Numbered from the stretch's first letter, positions 47,239-58,623 are shown. The stretch: 64,000 bases of DNA from Cladophialophora immunda (GCF_000835495.1 NW_015622545.1:2062777-2126776), one strand, 5' to 3'. Program-made: numbers and translations. The notes: generated by a model not told the origin, from the sequence alone.

Positions 47239-47665
47239 ACTGGCCTATCCGTGGGTTCATCTCCGGTGCGCGCTGGATGTGTCTGCCACTCTGCTGAATG
47301 AGTATGTGGTTGTCCTCGGCTGTGGACGAACCTTGCGATATCGGCTTGAGACCAGGCTTGACCCACTTCGGAGACGAGGCCGGGACTCGGCCAATACCTC
47401 CACTGAAAATTTAGATAGCCACGGGTATCTCAAGAATATGGGGCGGTCATACCATCTATTCATGCCAAGAGAGGACTTTATGCTCATACGTACACATAGA
47501 TAGCCGGTCTCGTACGACATGGTCAACGGACAGGGCTCTCCACATGGCTTCCCCACGCAAAAAGGCTTTGGGGCTCCGCATTGAAGGTATAGCAGTAGGG
47601 GTTATGTACAGCACATTCCCCAGACTCCCTGTGCTTTCGACCTTCATCCAGACCTTCAGTACACA
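47239..47665. promoter_or_regulatory. Divergent promoter of Zn2Cys6 regulator and MFS permease
   Basis: 427 bp shared by a regulator and a transporter, a common autoregulated layout. No convincing paired CGG site was isolated. Confidence 0.35.
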
Positions 47666-49506
47666 ATGGCAGCACCTATGACATCTTCCGCTAAGGACAT
47701 CTCTGCAAAGGCGGAGCATCAGGACAGGTTGAGCGACTTCGACGAAGATGCCAACACCCCTGACCCGCGCCAGGTGAGACAGATCAAGAAGAAGATCGAT
47801 CTTCGAATTTGCATGGTGCTGGGTGTGTTATACACTGCCTCGTTGATCGATCGTGTCAATCTTCCTGTGAGTGCGCCCCCGATCTATGAGTTCGTTGCTA
47901 ATGTGACCAGAATGCGTAAGTCATCCCCTGGTCCTCTTGTCCCGGCTTCAGACCTAACCATGCACAAAGATATGTGGCTGGAATGGGAACAGATCTCGAC
48001 CTCAAAGGAAATGCTTATGTCAGTTTACAGCCGGCTGGCGTGACAAAGAGTGACAGTAATAACAAGAGATCCAATAGACTCTTTTGATTCTCGTCTTCTT
48101 CCCATTCTATATCTCGTTTCAGCCGCCGATGACAGCGATCGCAAGAAAGCTCCGAGCTCGTCGCTTCCTGGGTACCATCGTTGTTGCCTGGGGTCTGGTC
48201 ATTGTGGGACATGGACTGGTGAAAAGCTGGCATGCCATGCTCGCCCTGCGATGCCTGCTCGGAATATTCGAAGCGGGTTTCTTCTCGAGCTGTGCATATC
48301 TGCTTAGCACTTGGTATGTTAGAGGTAAGAATATCCATCAACCAAACCATATTCAGTCTCTCACGGTTTTCTCTCCAGCCGAGGTTGCAAAGCGCAATGC
48401 TGCCTTCTATCTTCTGGGATCACTCATCGCTGGCTTTGGAGGTATCCTTGCCTATGGCGTAAGTCTTGCCAACCACACGGAGCTTCTTTGATCATGCTAA
48501 CAGCGTCACAGCTCTCAAAGATGGATGGTGTTGGAGGCCATGCTGGTTGGCGGTGGATCTTTCTAATGGAAGGCATCATCACCATTGCCTTTGGCCTTGT
48601 AGCCTACTTTCTCATTGTCGACTTCCCGGAAGACGCACACAAATCCTGGAAGTTTCTCAAAGACGACGAGATCAAAGTTGTCATCGACCGCATCAACAAA
48701 GACCGCCTCGATGTCGAAACGCCCCCATTCAAACTGGGTTCGTACTTGAAGAACGCCTTGGACTGGAAGATCTGGTTCTTTGCCGCCAACTTTGGTCTCA
48801 CTTCGGTCGTGACATACGCCGCCGCATACTTCCTTCCTCTTGTACTTCGACAAGGGCTCGGATTTTCAGAGGCAGCAGCTCAGTGTCTGAGCACGCCGGT
48901 AAGCATGTATTCAGCTGAGACAGTGTGCAGTTACCACGTTGCTAATCGCTCGTCCCCAGTGTTACGTCTTTGCTTCTATTCTCGGTCTGGTCGAAAGCGT
49001 CATCTCCGACCGAATTGGGCTTCGCACCCCGTTTCTCCTGTTCAACTGTGTCATTGAAGTGATCGGGGTCGTTGTTCTCGGATATGCAAAGCAGAGCGGC
49101 GTGCGATATTTCGGGGCCTTTCTCATCATCGGAGGGGCAAATTCAAACATTCCTCTAAGTTTAACATACCAGGCCAACAACATTCGAGGCGTGTGGAGAC
49201 GTGCCTTCTGCTCTGCAACCATTGTCGGTGCCGGAGGTATTGGCGGTATAGTCGGCTCTTTGACTTTCAGAAGTCAGGATGCGCCGCAGTATAGGTAAGC
49301 CTTTTGCCGCTTCACCAATGGTGGCCTCGTTGTCTTCAGCATGCTGACTCTCCTCAAGGCCGGGCCTGTATACCTGCATCACGGCTGCTTGCATGACATT
49401 CCTCTCTGTCTGCACCACCTCGACCTATTTCTTCGTCCAGAATAGAAAGCAGAGACAAGGGACGACTGTTATAGAGGGTTTGGAAGGCTTCAGGTATACC
49501 TACTAG
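47666..49506 (+). CDS. MFS permease, anion:cation symporter family, with 5-nt micro-exon
   Basis: Eight exons: 47666-47866, 47911-47915, 47970-48018, 48078-48324, 48379-48458, 48512-48898, 48960-49294 and 49359-49506, giving 483 aa. Motifs follow the allantoate-permease group: KKIDLRICMVLGVLYTASLIDRVN, ALRCLLGIFEAGFFSSCAYLLSTWYVR, GWRWIFLMEGIITIAFGLVAYFLI, and a second half with SVISDRIGLRTPFLLFN. The conserved helix-1 to loop sequence DRVNLPNAYVAGMG can only be rebuilt if five bases (47911-47915) are a separate exon between two good introns (GTGAGT..CCAG and GTAAGT..AAAG). Substrate is unknown; probably an organic acid or vitamin-like anion. It is divergent from a Zn2Cys6 regulator. Confidence 0.85.
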
Positions 49507-49799
49507 ATGCACAGACGAAGCAAAGGAGAGAAGCGCGAACCATAGCCAAGCTAGGATCCTATCCTGATAGTGTTTGCCTACAGCTGTCTCTTTAGAATCT
49601 TCAGAATCGTGACTGGACGGTTAGATTAGCCAATTCATGGGTGATGTCTCTATTGGAGACTTGAAATCGGGGTAGAGCGCCTAAAACGTTGCTAATGCCC
49701 TTCAACAGGTTTCTTCGAAAATTGCCCCAACTTTGAACGTCGACAAGCCGAATTCATGCCCGAAGTTTCCTCGCGTGCCGCCCGGTTCCAGACATACTC
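49507..49799. other. Short spacer before HET gene
   Basis: About 290 bp separating two plus-strand genes. No motif seen. Confidence 0.4.
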
Positions 49800-51941
49800 A
49801 TGGATCACATTCCTTGTGCAGAAGACTTCACCCACCCTGAAATACCCTTGTTCGTTGATGAAGATGTCGAGGTCTCCGTAACTACATCCGAACTTGAAGG
49901 CTTCCCTCGGAGGCACGGCTGGAATGCCGAGTCGTTCATGAGCCTCGACTTCACCTCAAGGGCCCATGGGCGAAGCGAAACGGATATAGCGACCCTCATC
50001 CAGTTATGGCTCTATTTTGGAGTGTTGTCTGCTGCGCTTGATGTGACGGTCAACATCCGAGATTTTTGTCTCGAGACGCCCACCGGCCCCAAGCTACACA
50101 CTGCGCACTTGAGCGTGCTCGTGTGCCGATTCCTCAAGAGGGGACAATCCTTGTCCAAGGCGCACAAGATACGCATGGTGAGCTCCCTGTGCGAGGCGAC
50201 CAAATTGCAAGGGCGTCTCCTCGCCGGCCTCGTCGACGGTAGTGAAGCTAGTCCCATGCTTCTCCAGCTTGGTCACTCTCTTACTGTGCTGGGCTGCACG
50301 TTGGAGTTTGCGGTGCCCCAGATGATGAGCAGGGCCATGGTGGCCTCCGACATTCGCGAAGGCTCGATCAGGCTGTGGGCCGAACAGTGGTCTACCGGTC
50401 GGCTGCTGAAGCAGCTTTTCACCGAACGAGGCTGGTGTCCGAGTGATCTGCCGCGGCTCAGTAGATTGGTGTCCGTCAACGCGCTCTGCTACGCCGTGAC
50501 GATCCGCAGAAAGGAAATGGTGGATCATGGCCGTTGCAGCGAGCAGGAATGCGCCGTGAATAACGTTGACAGGAACACCTACCGCACGCGACATCTAGAG
50601 CCCGAGTGCCACTGCCCTCAAATCGAGGATACCGGTCAAGCGGCCTGCAAAATCCTGGCACAAGGCAGCTACCCGTTGGTGAGCCTCGAGTCTCTCACAA
50701 ACGAGTCTGCGCGGGTGAGGCTGATCCCGTATCGCTCCGGCACGCGTTATACCGCGATCTCACATGTCTGGAGCGACGGGATGGGAAACCTCGAGGCGAA
50801 TTCGGTCACCACTTGTCGTCTGAGACACTTTGCAAACCTCCTTCCGAACTTTGCAGACACCAAACTCTTGTGGATTGATACGCTCTGTGTGCCTCTGGAC
50901 ACACAATATCGAAAAACTGCCATCATGTTGATGACGCAGACGTATGAGAGAGCTGCGCAGGTGCTCGTGGTGGATTCAGAGCTGAGGGGCACGACGTACA
51001 CCGACCGGCCTGTCTACGAGGCATTCGCGCGGATTGCCGCATCTGGGTGGATGCGACGTGTCTGGACATTGCAGGAGGGCGTGCTTGCATCTCGGCTCTT
51101 TGCTGAATTCCGAGACGGCGTGATGGACGTGACCTCGGCCGTGTCCAAGGTCAACGAGGAAACCAACGCATCACGCTTTGAGCTCAACATGGTGCCGATC
51201 GAATTCATGCTCGTGGTCGGGCTACTGCAAAGTATCCGGCGGGCCAGGGACAGAAGTTGCGAGTTCTTCATCAATGTGTGGAACGCGATGCGGCTTCGGC
51301 GCACGAGCTGGAGAGGTGATGAGATCATCTGCTTCGCTCAAATGTTGGGCCTTCCTGTCAAGGAGATTCTAGCTGTCGAAGGACACGAGCAGAGGATGAT
51401 GACATGTCTCTCGATGCTGGACCATGTTCCTCTTGGCCTGCTGTTCACATACGGTCCAAAATTGACGATCCAGGGTTACCGGTGGGCGCCGCGCTCGTTC
51501 TTGCAAGAAGAGCGCATTGATCCGACTTTCACGCCGGTGCCAAGGGATGACAGGGGATTGAGGTTGACATGCTGCGGTATCTTCCTGGATCAATTTGCTG
51601 GACTAGGACGTGATGGAAATGCTTACTATTGGGATGAAGATGATTTGGTCTTGAACGTGCGAGTCGGAGGCGGTTGGCAAGGGACCGAGATGGCAGGTAA
51701 ACTGCTTGGGTCAAAATTGGCGATCCTGATAGATGGGGCTCCTAGGGCAGCCTCCAGGGACATGTTCGGTATGGTGCAAGGTGCTCTAGTTACCGTGCAA
51801 GAGGCCGAAGACAATTGGGGTGTGCCATGCCAATATGAGTGTGGAGTTGACTGGGGCACAATGCTCAAGACAGACGTGACTCAAGAAGTCTCCGGCAAGT
51901 GCACGAGGACTGACGACAAGATAAACTGGCATCTTGGCTAA
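49800..51941 (+). CDS. Heterokaryon-incompatibility (HET) domain protein
   Basis: A single exon of 713 aa without introns, unlike its neighbours. The HET domain lies at about residues 315-430: YTAISHVWSDGMGN (block 1), LLWIDTLCVPLD (block 2), and GWMRRVWTLQEGVLASRLFAEF (block 3). About 300 upstream residues contain a Cys/His-rich stretch near HLEPECHCPQIED but no NACHT or other partner domain that I recognise. HET proteins trigger programmed cell death when incompatible hyphae fuse, and some act in phage-like or nematode-type defence roles. Domain spread in these fungi is large, so a specific partner cannot be named. The start ATG at 49800 is the first in frame after stops. Confidence 0.88.
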   Translation: MDHIPCAEDFTHPEIPLFVDEDVEVSVTTSELEGFPRRHGWNAESFMSLDFTSRAHGRSETDIATLIQLWLYFGVLSAALDVTVNIRDFCLETPTGPKLHTAHLSVLVCRFLKRGQSLSKAHKIRMVSSLCEATKLQGRLLAGLVDGSEASPMLLQLGHSLTVLGCTLEFAVPQMMSRAMVASDIREGSIRLWAEQWSTGRLLKQLFTERGWCPSDLPRLSRLVSVNALCYAVTIRRKEMVDHGRCSEQECAVNNVDRNTYRTRHLEPECHCPQIEDTGQAACKILAQGSYPLVSLESLTNESARVRLIPYRSGTRYTAISHVWSDGMGNLEANSVTTCRLRHFANLLPNFADTKLLWIDTLCVPLDTQYRKTAIMLMTQTYERAAQVLVVDSELRGTTYTDRPVYEAFARIAASGWMRRVWTLQEGVLASRLFAEFRDGVMDVTSAVSKVNEETNASRFELNMVPIEFMLVVGLLQSIRRARDRSCEFFINVWNAMRLRRTSWRGDEIICFAQMLGLPVKEILAVEGHEQRMMTCLSMLDHVPLGLLFTYGPKLTIQGYRWAPRSFLQEERIDPTFTPVPRDDRGLRLTCCGIFLDQFAGLGRDGNAYYWDEDDLVLNVRVGGGWQGTEMAGKLLGSKLAILIDGAPRAASRDMFGMVQGALVTVQEAEDNWGVPCQYECGVDWGTMLKTDVTQEVSGKCTRTDDKINWHLG

Positions 51942-52447
51942 CGAGATCATGTTCTTCCAAGGCGTATCACGGCACAGACGAGAGATCTAAGCGCGCGGGC
52001 AGCTCACAGCGCTGAACAAAGGCCCTTGCCCTCTGAGAACCGTTAAACGTTGAGCACCCTGCCATATCATTGCTTATTTCGATGTCAAAACCCTGCATAC
52101 TGCGGTGGAATCGCCCATCAGGCATTCTGAGCCGGTTGCTTTGTGCCTTCTCTCACTGTCTAGAACCAGCACCTAATTAGCGGGAGAAGTCCCCGTTGTC
52201 GAAAATCCACCGTTGGTGCCACCATAAACCAATCCATATGGAGTTAATTGCCTTTTCAGGACATGTCCGCATCAAAGAAGCTGAAGACGAAAGAGGCTTC
52301 CGGTTACATAGCCTTTAATTCCTTGACGACATTGCGGGGTTTGGTCTCGCCGTAGAACTGGGATCCCTATATATCGGCTCGACCGGTCATCTCGATAAAG
52401 AGAGTCGCAGAGCTACAGGGAAGTCCAACGCCAGTCCCGTCGCAACC
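51942..52447. other. Spacer before SDR gene
   Basis: About 500 bp; a TATATA-like stretch near 52368-52373 lies about 75 bp before the SDR start and may be its core promoter. Confidence 0.4.
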
Positions 52448-53435
52448 ATGAACCACGTAAGTCAGCTGCTTGTGGGCGAGACTTGAATCATTTGCTGACG
52501 AAGTTCAGTTTTCCTTGAAAGAAAAGACTGCCGTCATAACCGGCGGCGCTCGAGGGTTGGGTTTCGCCTTTGCCGAAATTCTCTCCGAAGCCGGTGCATC
52601 CATTGCAATCTTAGACGTTGGGGTACCAAAGGAAGGGTCATTGGAACAGTTGGCCACGAAGAATGGAGTAAAGGTACAATACTTCAAGACCGATGTGACG
52701 AGTCGAGAACAAGTAAATGAAACCGTGAAAATCATTGAGGAGGAATTTGGCAGCGTGGATATAAAGTGGGTTCTAATGAGATAGTATGCGAGGTGAGGAA
52801 GAAGAGACTGACAACGCGTTTTGCACAGCATCAATGCCGCTGGGGTCGTTACGGACGAACCCTTCCTCACTACTACCGATAAGAACTTAAGCACAACATT
52901 CAACGCCAACGTGAGACATTTCCATCCATTGACCAGACAAGAGCTAATCCTGTCGAAATAGTTCGTAGGGTCGTTTTTGGTCGCCCAAGCGTGCGCCAAC
53001 GCCATGGTCAGGAAGTGGGAGAAGCTGGGCAAGCCGAAGCCCGCCGACTCAGCTCCGATGGGACACATCGTTTTCATCGGATCCGTCGCAACGCACATCA
53101 GCACCTACGTACAGCAAATTACATGTTATACCGCCTCGAAAGCGGCCGTGTGTGGGCTTGTCAAGCCTATGGCGATGGAGTTGGCACAATACGGGATCAG
53201 AGTCAACTCGCTTTCGCCCGGTTCCATGCGGACGGACATGTTCTTGCAAGTGGAGAAGGTCTTCCCAGATCTCACGAAGCAGTTCAATAAGGAATCGATG
53301 TTTGGGCGCGTGGGATTCCCCCACGAGCTGGCACCGGCTGTCCTCTACCTTTCGACAAGCAGTTGGACGACTGGCCAAGATTTATTGGTGGATGGTGGTG
53401 TCAGCTCGTGGAAGCATAAAGCCGACTGGTCATAA
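52448..53435 (+). CDS. Short-chain dehydrogenase/reductase (classical SDR)
   Basis: Four exons: 52448-52456, 52509-52765, 52829-52910 and 52962-53435, giving 273 aa. The first exon codes only for Met-Asn-His. The cofactor loop is TGGARGLG (14-21), the active-site set is Ser157 in FIGSVATH, and Tyr172/Lys176 in CYTASKAA; NAAG is present. Downstream RVNSLSPGSMRTDMF and DLLVDGGVSS are typical of the classical group, resembling L-xylulose/D-arabinitol or gluconate-type dehydrogenases. Asp after the second beta strand (AILDVG) suggests NAD preference. It lies before a P450 and a sugar transporter but no shared signal ties them together. Substrate unknown. Confidence 0.92.
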
Positions 53436-54319
53436 GGAAGCGTAGAGAGGACAAGGGTGGCTCCTGAGTCAAATGTTTCTACTCGTCATAAAACGTTCAA
53501 GGAATGGAAGTCTCAGTATTGGAAGTGGTACGCCCACCTCGTAATTGAACAGCTAGTGGTACTACTTTTCGGCCGACGTTATCTGGACCGGATTTCCTGT
53601 CTTGTGTCACTTGGTAGACGCGCAAACTGCGCGGTAACCACACATACAACATGCACGGAGATTCGTCAGCCTCGTAGTTTCTTTGCGAGGCGCCAGCATT
53701 ACGAAGAAGACAGAATGAGAAATACATTACAGTTGGTTCTGCGGGAGAGTGATTCATCTGTACAGTTCACATGAATGGAAAAACTCGGAGTATCTAGACT
53801 AAGTGATTGGCATGGACCACGTATCGATCCTGACTGAAGCAGCGGGATTGATTCAGCACATGTATCCACCACAAGGTGTGTTTCGCATGTCAGCAACAGG
53901 TCAACGCGTTGCAGACTTATCTCGAGATGTGTGCATCGGCAACGATAAATTGGGTATTCCTCCGAGCACATAAGCTGTCAATCAGGCCACCAGACGACTT
54001 GCTGTGGAGTTGGCTTCAGTCATGATGGTAAACTCACCAGAACTGGATAGACCGCTCCGCAAAGGGCCAACATTCCATTTCAGGTTGTGGCCCCTCCCCC
54101 AGACATACCCCATGCGGAGTTGCGGAATGCCTCTTTCAGGAAACTGTCACCGCTTGATTGATTTTCGTCTGAGCACGTTGGACTGCGCACAGTCACACGC
54201 CATATGGCACGACGAGTTATAAAGGACTGCATACTTGAGAGACATCATGATGGAGCTACATGACATTGCGTGAGATAGTCCAGTCTAAATGATTGCCTGT
54301 TGACATTCGAGTTCTCACA
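53436..54319. other. Spacer between SDR and P450
   Basis: 880 bp with no gene supported; the short plus-strand frame at 53457 lacks any motif. Confidence 0.45.
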
Positions 54320-55813
54320 ATGATACTCGTTGCGCTACCATTTGTCCTTGGTCTGGGACTCGTTGGGCTTGTCTTCTATCCATTCTTCTACTATATACTT
54401 GACCCGAACAAGCTACGAGACTTCCCTGCCCCTTCCCTTGCCGCGTACAGCACTCTTTGGCGCATTTGGAACAATATACAGCAGAAACACTATGCAGCGG
54501 TGCACGAAGCGCACTCCCGGCTTGGGACTCATGTCCGCATTGCACCAAATCACATATCGATTCTCCACCCGGAGGCGCCGAACCAAATCTACGGTCACGG
54601 AGCCAACATGATGAAGGAAGCGTGGTACGATGCAGGAGCCGGTGCACACCGAAACCTCGCCGATGCTCGAGATAAGTCTGAGCACCAGGCAAAACGCAAG
54701 ATGCTCGCGCACGTATTTGCGGCGAAGACGGTGGTGGCATTTGAGCCCCTCCTGGTAGAAACGTTACAAACCTTGCGGGAACAGCTTGACAGAGCGGCGG
54801 ACACGAACACTAAACTCGACATGAGACTATATCTCAATTACTTTACGATCGATTTCTTCGGCAAGCTGTTGTACGGAGCGAAGCTGAACTGTCTCAGCCG
54901 CGGTGATGACCTGCTGGATGCCGAAACCCCTGACGGGGTTATCTATAAAGTACCCTTCATCAAATCTCTCCTTGATGTAACAATCATCAATACTCTCCTG
55001 GCCATGAACCCTTCACTTTTACCAATTACACGACCTCTTGCCAAAAGCCATCCTTACAAAAAGGCCGGAACGGACTGGGAGAACATTGTCTATCACAATA
55101 CCAAATTACGCCTCAAGGATCCGGACAGAGATGATTTGTTCACACGACTCCTGCAGAATAGCAAGGGCGAAAATTTGAACCTCCCATTCGGCGAGATTAT
55201 CGCCGAGTGCTCTGCCATGATGAACGCAGGAACGGAAACTACAACTGCTGCCCTGACAAACACAATCTTTCTCTTATACACCCACCCCCACGTACTCAAG
55301 AAGCTGCGAGAAGAACTCGATGCCTCCTTGCCTAGTTATGGAATACCCACATACGCAGACTGCTCGAAGCTACCATACCTACGAGCGTGTATTGAAGAGT
55401 CACTTAGGGTTCGTCCGGCGAGCTCCTTTGGTCTTCCCCGCGTGGTGCCCGAAGGTGGGAGACACATCGCCGGAAAGTTCATTCCTGGCGGTGTTACGGT
55501 ATCCGTGCCCACGTATTCCCTACTGAGAGACGAGGACGTATTTGAGAACGCCGACCAGTACATCCCTGATCGCTGGATGACCGACGATCAGGAGAAGAGG
55601 CGCCGCATGATGAACAACCATCTACCATTCAGCACGGGACCCAGAGCGTGTATCGGAAGGAACATTGCATACTTTGAGCAGACCGTGCTCATTGCTACCA
55701 TTGCCAAGTTCTACGACTGTGTGGTGCCTGAAGGCTTCCAGCTGGAAACGCAAGAGCGGTTCAACTCGAACGCGGGCAACCTCGTTGTTGGATTGCAGCG
55801 TCGTAAATACTAA
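54320..55813 (+). CDS. Cytochrome P450, benzoate 4-monooxygenase-like
   Basis: A single exon of 497 aa from the ATG at 54320; the frame opens earlier with TTG. A hydrophobic N-terminal anchor (ILVALPFVLGLGLVGLVFYPFFYYI) places it in the ER membrane. After LRDFPAPSLAAY come RIAPNHISI and IYGHGANMMKEAWYDA, then the I-helix AGTETTTAA, the ExxR motif in EESLRVRP, the FENADQYIPDRW meander and the heme loop FSTGPRACIGRN with Cys444. The spread of these blocks recalls CYP53-type benzoate para-hydroxylases, which open aromatic-acid catabolism, though family-level assignment needs alignment. It is tail to tail with the sugar transporter gene. No reductase gene is in the window. Confidence 0.9.
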   Translation: MILVALPFVLGLGLVGLVFYPFFYYILDPNKLRDFPAPSLAAYSTLWRIWNNIQQKHYAAVHEAHSRLGTHVRIAPNHISILHPEAPNQIYGHGANMMKEAWYDAGAGAHRNLADARDKSEHQAKRKMLAHVFAAKTVVAFEPLLVETLQTLREQLDRAADTNTKLDMRLYLNYFTIDFFGKLLYGAKLNCLSRGDDLLDAETPDGVIYKVPFIKSLLDVTIINTLLAMNPSLLPITRPLAKSHPYKKAGTDWENIVYHNTKLRLKDPDRDDLFTRLLQNSKGENLNLPFGEIIAECSAMMNAGTETTTAALTNTIFLLYTHPHVLKKLREELDASLPSYGIPTYADCSKLPYLRACIEESLRVRPASSFGLPRVVPEGGRHIAGKFIPGGVTVSVPTYSLLRDEDVFENADQYIPDRWMTDDQEKRRRMMNNHLPFSTGPRACIGRNIAYFEQTVLIATIAKFYDCVVPEGFQLETQERFNSNAGNLVVGLQRRKY

Positions 55814-56696
55814 TTAGAGCCGTTGAGACAATAACCCGATGTCGTTTGTACTTTATGGTAGAGCGTGATCCATGAGTTCTGGTTTCCTGATATAATTCAA
55901 ATTCTATGGATACATCCACTTGCCACCAAATTTGCCCATGGCACAGCAAGACACTTCGAGAGCGAGATCGACCATGATCACAAATACCTTCCTGTTTTTA
56001 ATAGATCCCAGAGCTTATTCTTAACTTCTATCACGTAGGTCGTTCATTTCCTCATGCCCGGCTGTGCGAAGAAGGCCTAATATAGAATACAAAACTACGA
56101 TCATGATAATGTCTTTTTAACTCAGGGGTACCATATCAGTCAAAGTGAATCATACGAAGCTATAATAATTCACCAGAGGATCTACTCGCGTAGATATCTA
56201 TTGCAGAGGCATTTAACAGGACTCTTTGCTCCACGATCAGCCCGCAATATCGACTTCGCATTGAAGATTCTGGGATCAAGGTGGCCCAGGGGAGAGTAGC
56301 CGAGCTCAATTTTTCGGTATAGGCAAATATATTGTGGTCAAAGAATGACTGGGGCACACAGTAACAAAAGTTATGTACCGAATGAGCTGGAAGACAGAGG
56401 AGAGGATAAAGGGAGATATGAACGAGCCTTTTGATATGTATCCACTGTACTTGACATCCTGGTATTTACCTATGTACCAAAAACTCAAGCGTTGACAGTC
56501 TGAATGACCAAGCCCCCCACTGACCCGTCGAACTCATTGGCTTGTTGGAGTTCGCAACCACCAGGCTCCTCCTCGACGTTTGGTACGCTTTTCACATATC
56601 CGCAGGAGACACCGACCGTATATGTAAGAAGCATTATAGGTCACTGGTCGTCAGATAATAATCATTGTTACGCTTCCGGCTTTCGGGTTCGGAATA
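55814..56696. other. Tail-to-tail spacer between P450 and transporter
   Basis: 880 bp, AT-rich relative to flanking genes, with no gene seen; expected to contain both 3' UTRs. Confidence 0.45.
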
Positions 56697-58334
56697 TCAC
56701 ACGGCTCCTGTCTTGGAGGGCTCGATGGTGACGTCGGCGTAGGCATCGACATGTGTGCTCTTGAATTTCCTAGCCGAGATCTGTTTCTGGAAGAGGATGT
56801 CCAGTTCTTCGTAGGTGCGGCCCTTCATCTCGGGAAGTCTGAAATATGCCCATGTGGCCGAGAGGACGCAGGTGGCACCATAGACAAAGAACGTCTTGCC
56901 TTTCAGGTTGCCTTCGTCGGGGTTCAACATGTAAGGTGTTGCAATACCGAAGATAATGAACCAAAAGTAGAAGGAGCAACGCCCAATAGCGATAGTCTTT
57001 GCGCGGAGCCGTGTTGAGCCGACCTCGCTAACGATGCAAAAAGCCAGTGGACCGACGGAGACGTCGTACATGAAGACCCAGATGACCAGCATGATTGACT
57101 GCGCCCACATCGACGGCTTGTTGGAGGCGGGCGCGAGGGCCGCAAAGGCGATGGCGAACATGAGAAGGGCCATGATAGACAACCCAACAATGAAGATGCT
57201 GCGGCGACCGAACTTGGTAATGAGAAACCATGACAGAACTGTGCCAGTGAAGCCGATCGCATAGTAGCCCAGGCTGATGTCGAATGCTGTCTCGCTGTCC
57301 ACGCCGGCTTGCTCGAAGAAGTAGGTGTTGTACTGATTCATGGAAATACCCGAGAAAACTTGAATCGCCCATGACCAGAAAGCAATCTCGGTCCTGCGTC
57401 TGTCTGTACCCTTGAAGCAGTCCAGGTATGAGCCATGCTCCACCGCGCTTTCTTCTTGGTCTGTTCTGATCATCATTGCCATGGTCTTCTTGGTGTCGCT
57501 CCCGGCAGACAGCCGTTCTAAAGAGCGCTCTGCATCATCGATACGCCCTTTGCGGAGAAGCCACCATGGCGATTCCGGACAGAAGAGCATACCGATAAGT
57601 AGAGGTACTGGCCAGACCCACTGAATCGCGAAGGGAATGCCATAGGCCCATTTGCCTTCCATGCCCTGAACGCTGCGGAAGATTCCTGCAGAGATCAATT
57701 GTCCAATGACCCATGTCAGATTGATAAAGGTCGTAAGGTACCCACGAAGGACCACTGGGCAGACCTCCGAGGCATATGTCGGCGCTGTTGTGTTGAAGAT
57801 GCCCCATGGGATACCGCAAAGAAACTGGCCAACAAGCAACAGGGCCTTGCTCTGACCAAAGACGAGAATGAAGGTGAAGGCGGTTATGGCGACATACGCG
57901 CCAATCATTGTTTTCTTCATCCCAATCTTTTCCGAGACGATGCCGTTCATGAGGATTCCGATGATGACGCCAATGTACGCGCTGTTCCCCAGGAGAATCT
58001 GCCACAGTGCGGTGATTTGCCAGCCCCCTGCGACGGGAACTCCAAAATGCTGCTGGAATGATTTTTGTGCGAACAATTGACCGATGACTGCCATGTCATA
58101 GCCCTCCATGACACAGGCAGCCGAGACGAGGACGGACCATCCGACAGCCTGGGGGTAGAGCTTCAGGGCCTGCATAAGGGTGAGATTATGCTCGGCCTCT
58201 GTAGCCAACTTGGCAGCGTTGAACAGGTCATTGTTATTGTCGTCGACGTGTGAAACGTTGTCATTCTTGACCATGTTTTGAACGTGCTCAACCATGATGG
58301 TACCGCCTTCACCTGAGTCTCGGGATTCTTTCAT
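56697..58334 (-). CDS. MFS sugar transporter, maltose/alpha-glucoside type
   Basis: A single exon of 545 aa from the ATG at 58334; the frame continues upstream to a GTG without another ATG. About 50 acidic residues precede twelve helices. Sugar-porter signatures are GYDMAVIGQLFAQ, NGIVSEKIGMKKTMI, FLCGIPWGIFNTTAPTYASEVCP, RGYLTTFINLTWVIGQ, PESPWWLLRKGRIDDAERSLERL and LPEMKGRTYEELDILF. Helix 1 Asp plus the long N terminus match yeast Mal61-like proton symporters for maltose, isomaltose or glycosides. Its promoter is shared with a Gfo/Idh oxidoreductase and carries many GCGGAG motifs of the CreA kind, so glucose repression is likely. It probably sits in the plasma membrane. Confidence 0.92.
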   Translation of the reverse strand: MKESRDSGEGGTIMVEHVQNMVKNDNVSHVDDNNNDLFNAAKLATEAEHNLTLMQALKLYPQAVGWSVLVSAACVMEGYDMAVIGQLFAQKSFQQHFGVPVAGGWQITALWQILLGNSAYIGVIIGILMNGIVSEKIGMKKTMIGAYVAITAFTFILVFGQSKALLLVGQFLCGIPWGIFNTTAPTYASEVCPVVLRGYLTTFINLTWVIGQLISAGIFRSVQGMEGKWAYGIPFAIQWVWPVPLLIGMLFCPESPWWLLRKGRIDDAERSLERLSAGSDTKKTMAMMIRTDQEESAVEHGSYLDCFKGTDRRRTEIAFWSWAIQVFSGISMNQYNTYFFEQAGVDSETAFDISLGYYAIGFTGTVLSWFLITKFGRRSIFIVGLSIMALLMFAIAFAALAPASNKPSMWAQSIMLVIWVFMYDVSVGPLAFCIVSEVGSTRLRAKTIAIGRCSFYFWFIIFGIATPYMLNPDEGNLKGKTFFVYGATCVLSATWAYFRLPEMKGRTYEELDILFQKQISARKFKSTHVDAYADVTIEPSKTGAV

Positions 58335-58542
58335 GATGTTCAGCAGAGTGTCGTGCAGTGTGACAAGATCAGTGGATATAACAAGTGTAGATGAATGTTC
58401 TATAGATTCTTGATTCACTGGCTATGTTGAATCGAAATGCATTAATTTGTGGAGGATATAGCTCCCACCGCGATACAATGGGTCATATTTAGAGCTTTCG
58501 ACCAAAGCAGAATTGCTCTTGCCATTGCCCCCAGGCCATGTA

Positions 58543-58570
58543 CTCCGCCTTTCCCACAAAACCACTCCGC
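58543..58570. promoter_or_regulatory. Pair of CTCCGC sites, CreA-type
   Basis: CTCCGC at 58543-58548 and 58565-58570, same orientation, spaced 22 bp. CCCCAG variants flank them. Confidence 0.5.
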
Positions 58571-58605
58571 TTAACCCCAGAGTGGGATTACTTACCATTT
58601 GTGAA

Positions 58606-58623
58606 ATTACTCCCTCGAGTAAT
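58606..58623. promoter_or_regulatory. Inverted repeat ATTACTC-N4-GAGTAAT
   Basis: Perfect 7-bp arms around CCTC. It overlaps a longer pair, GGGATTAC at 58584-58591 and GTAATCCC at 58619-58626. Looks like an operator for a dimeric regulator; none is identified. Confidence 0.5.
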
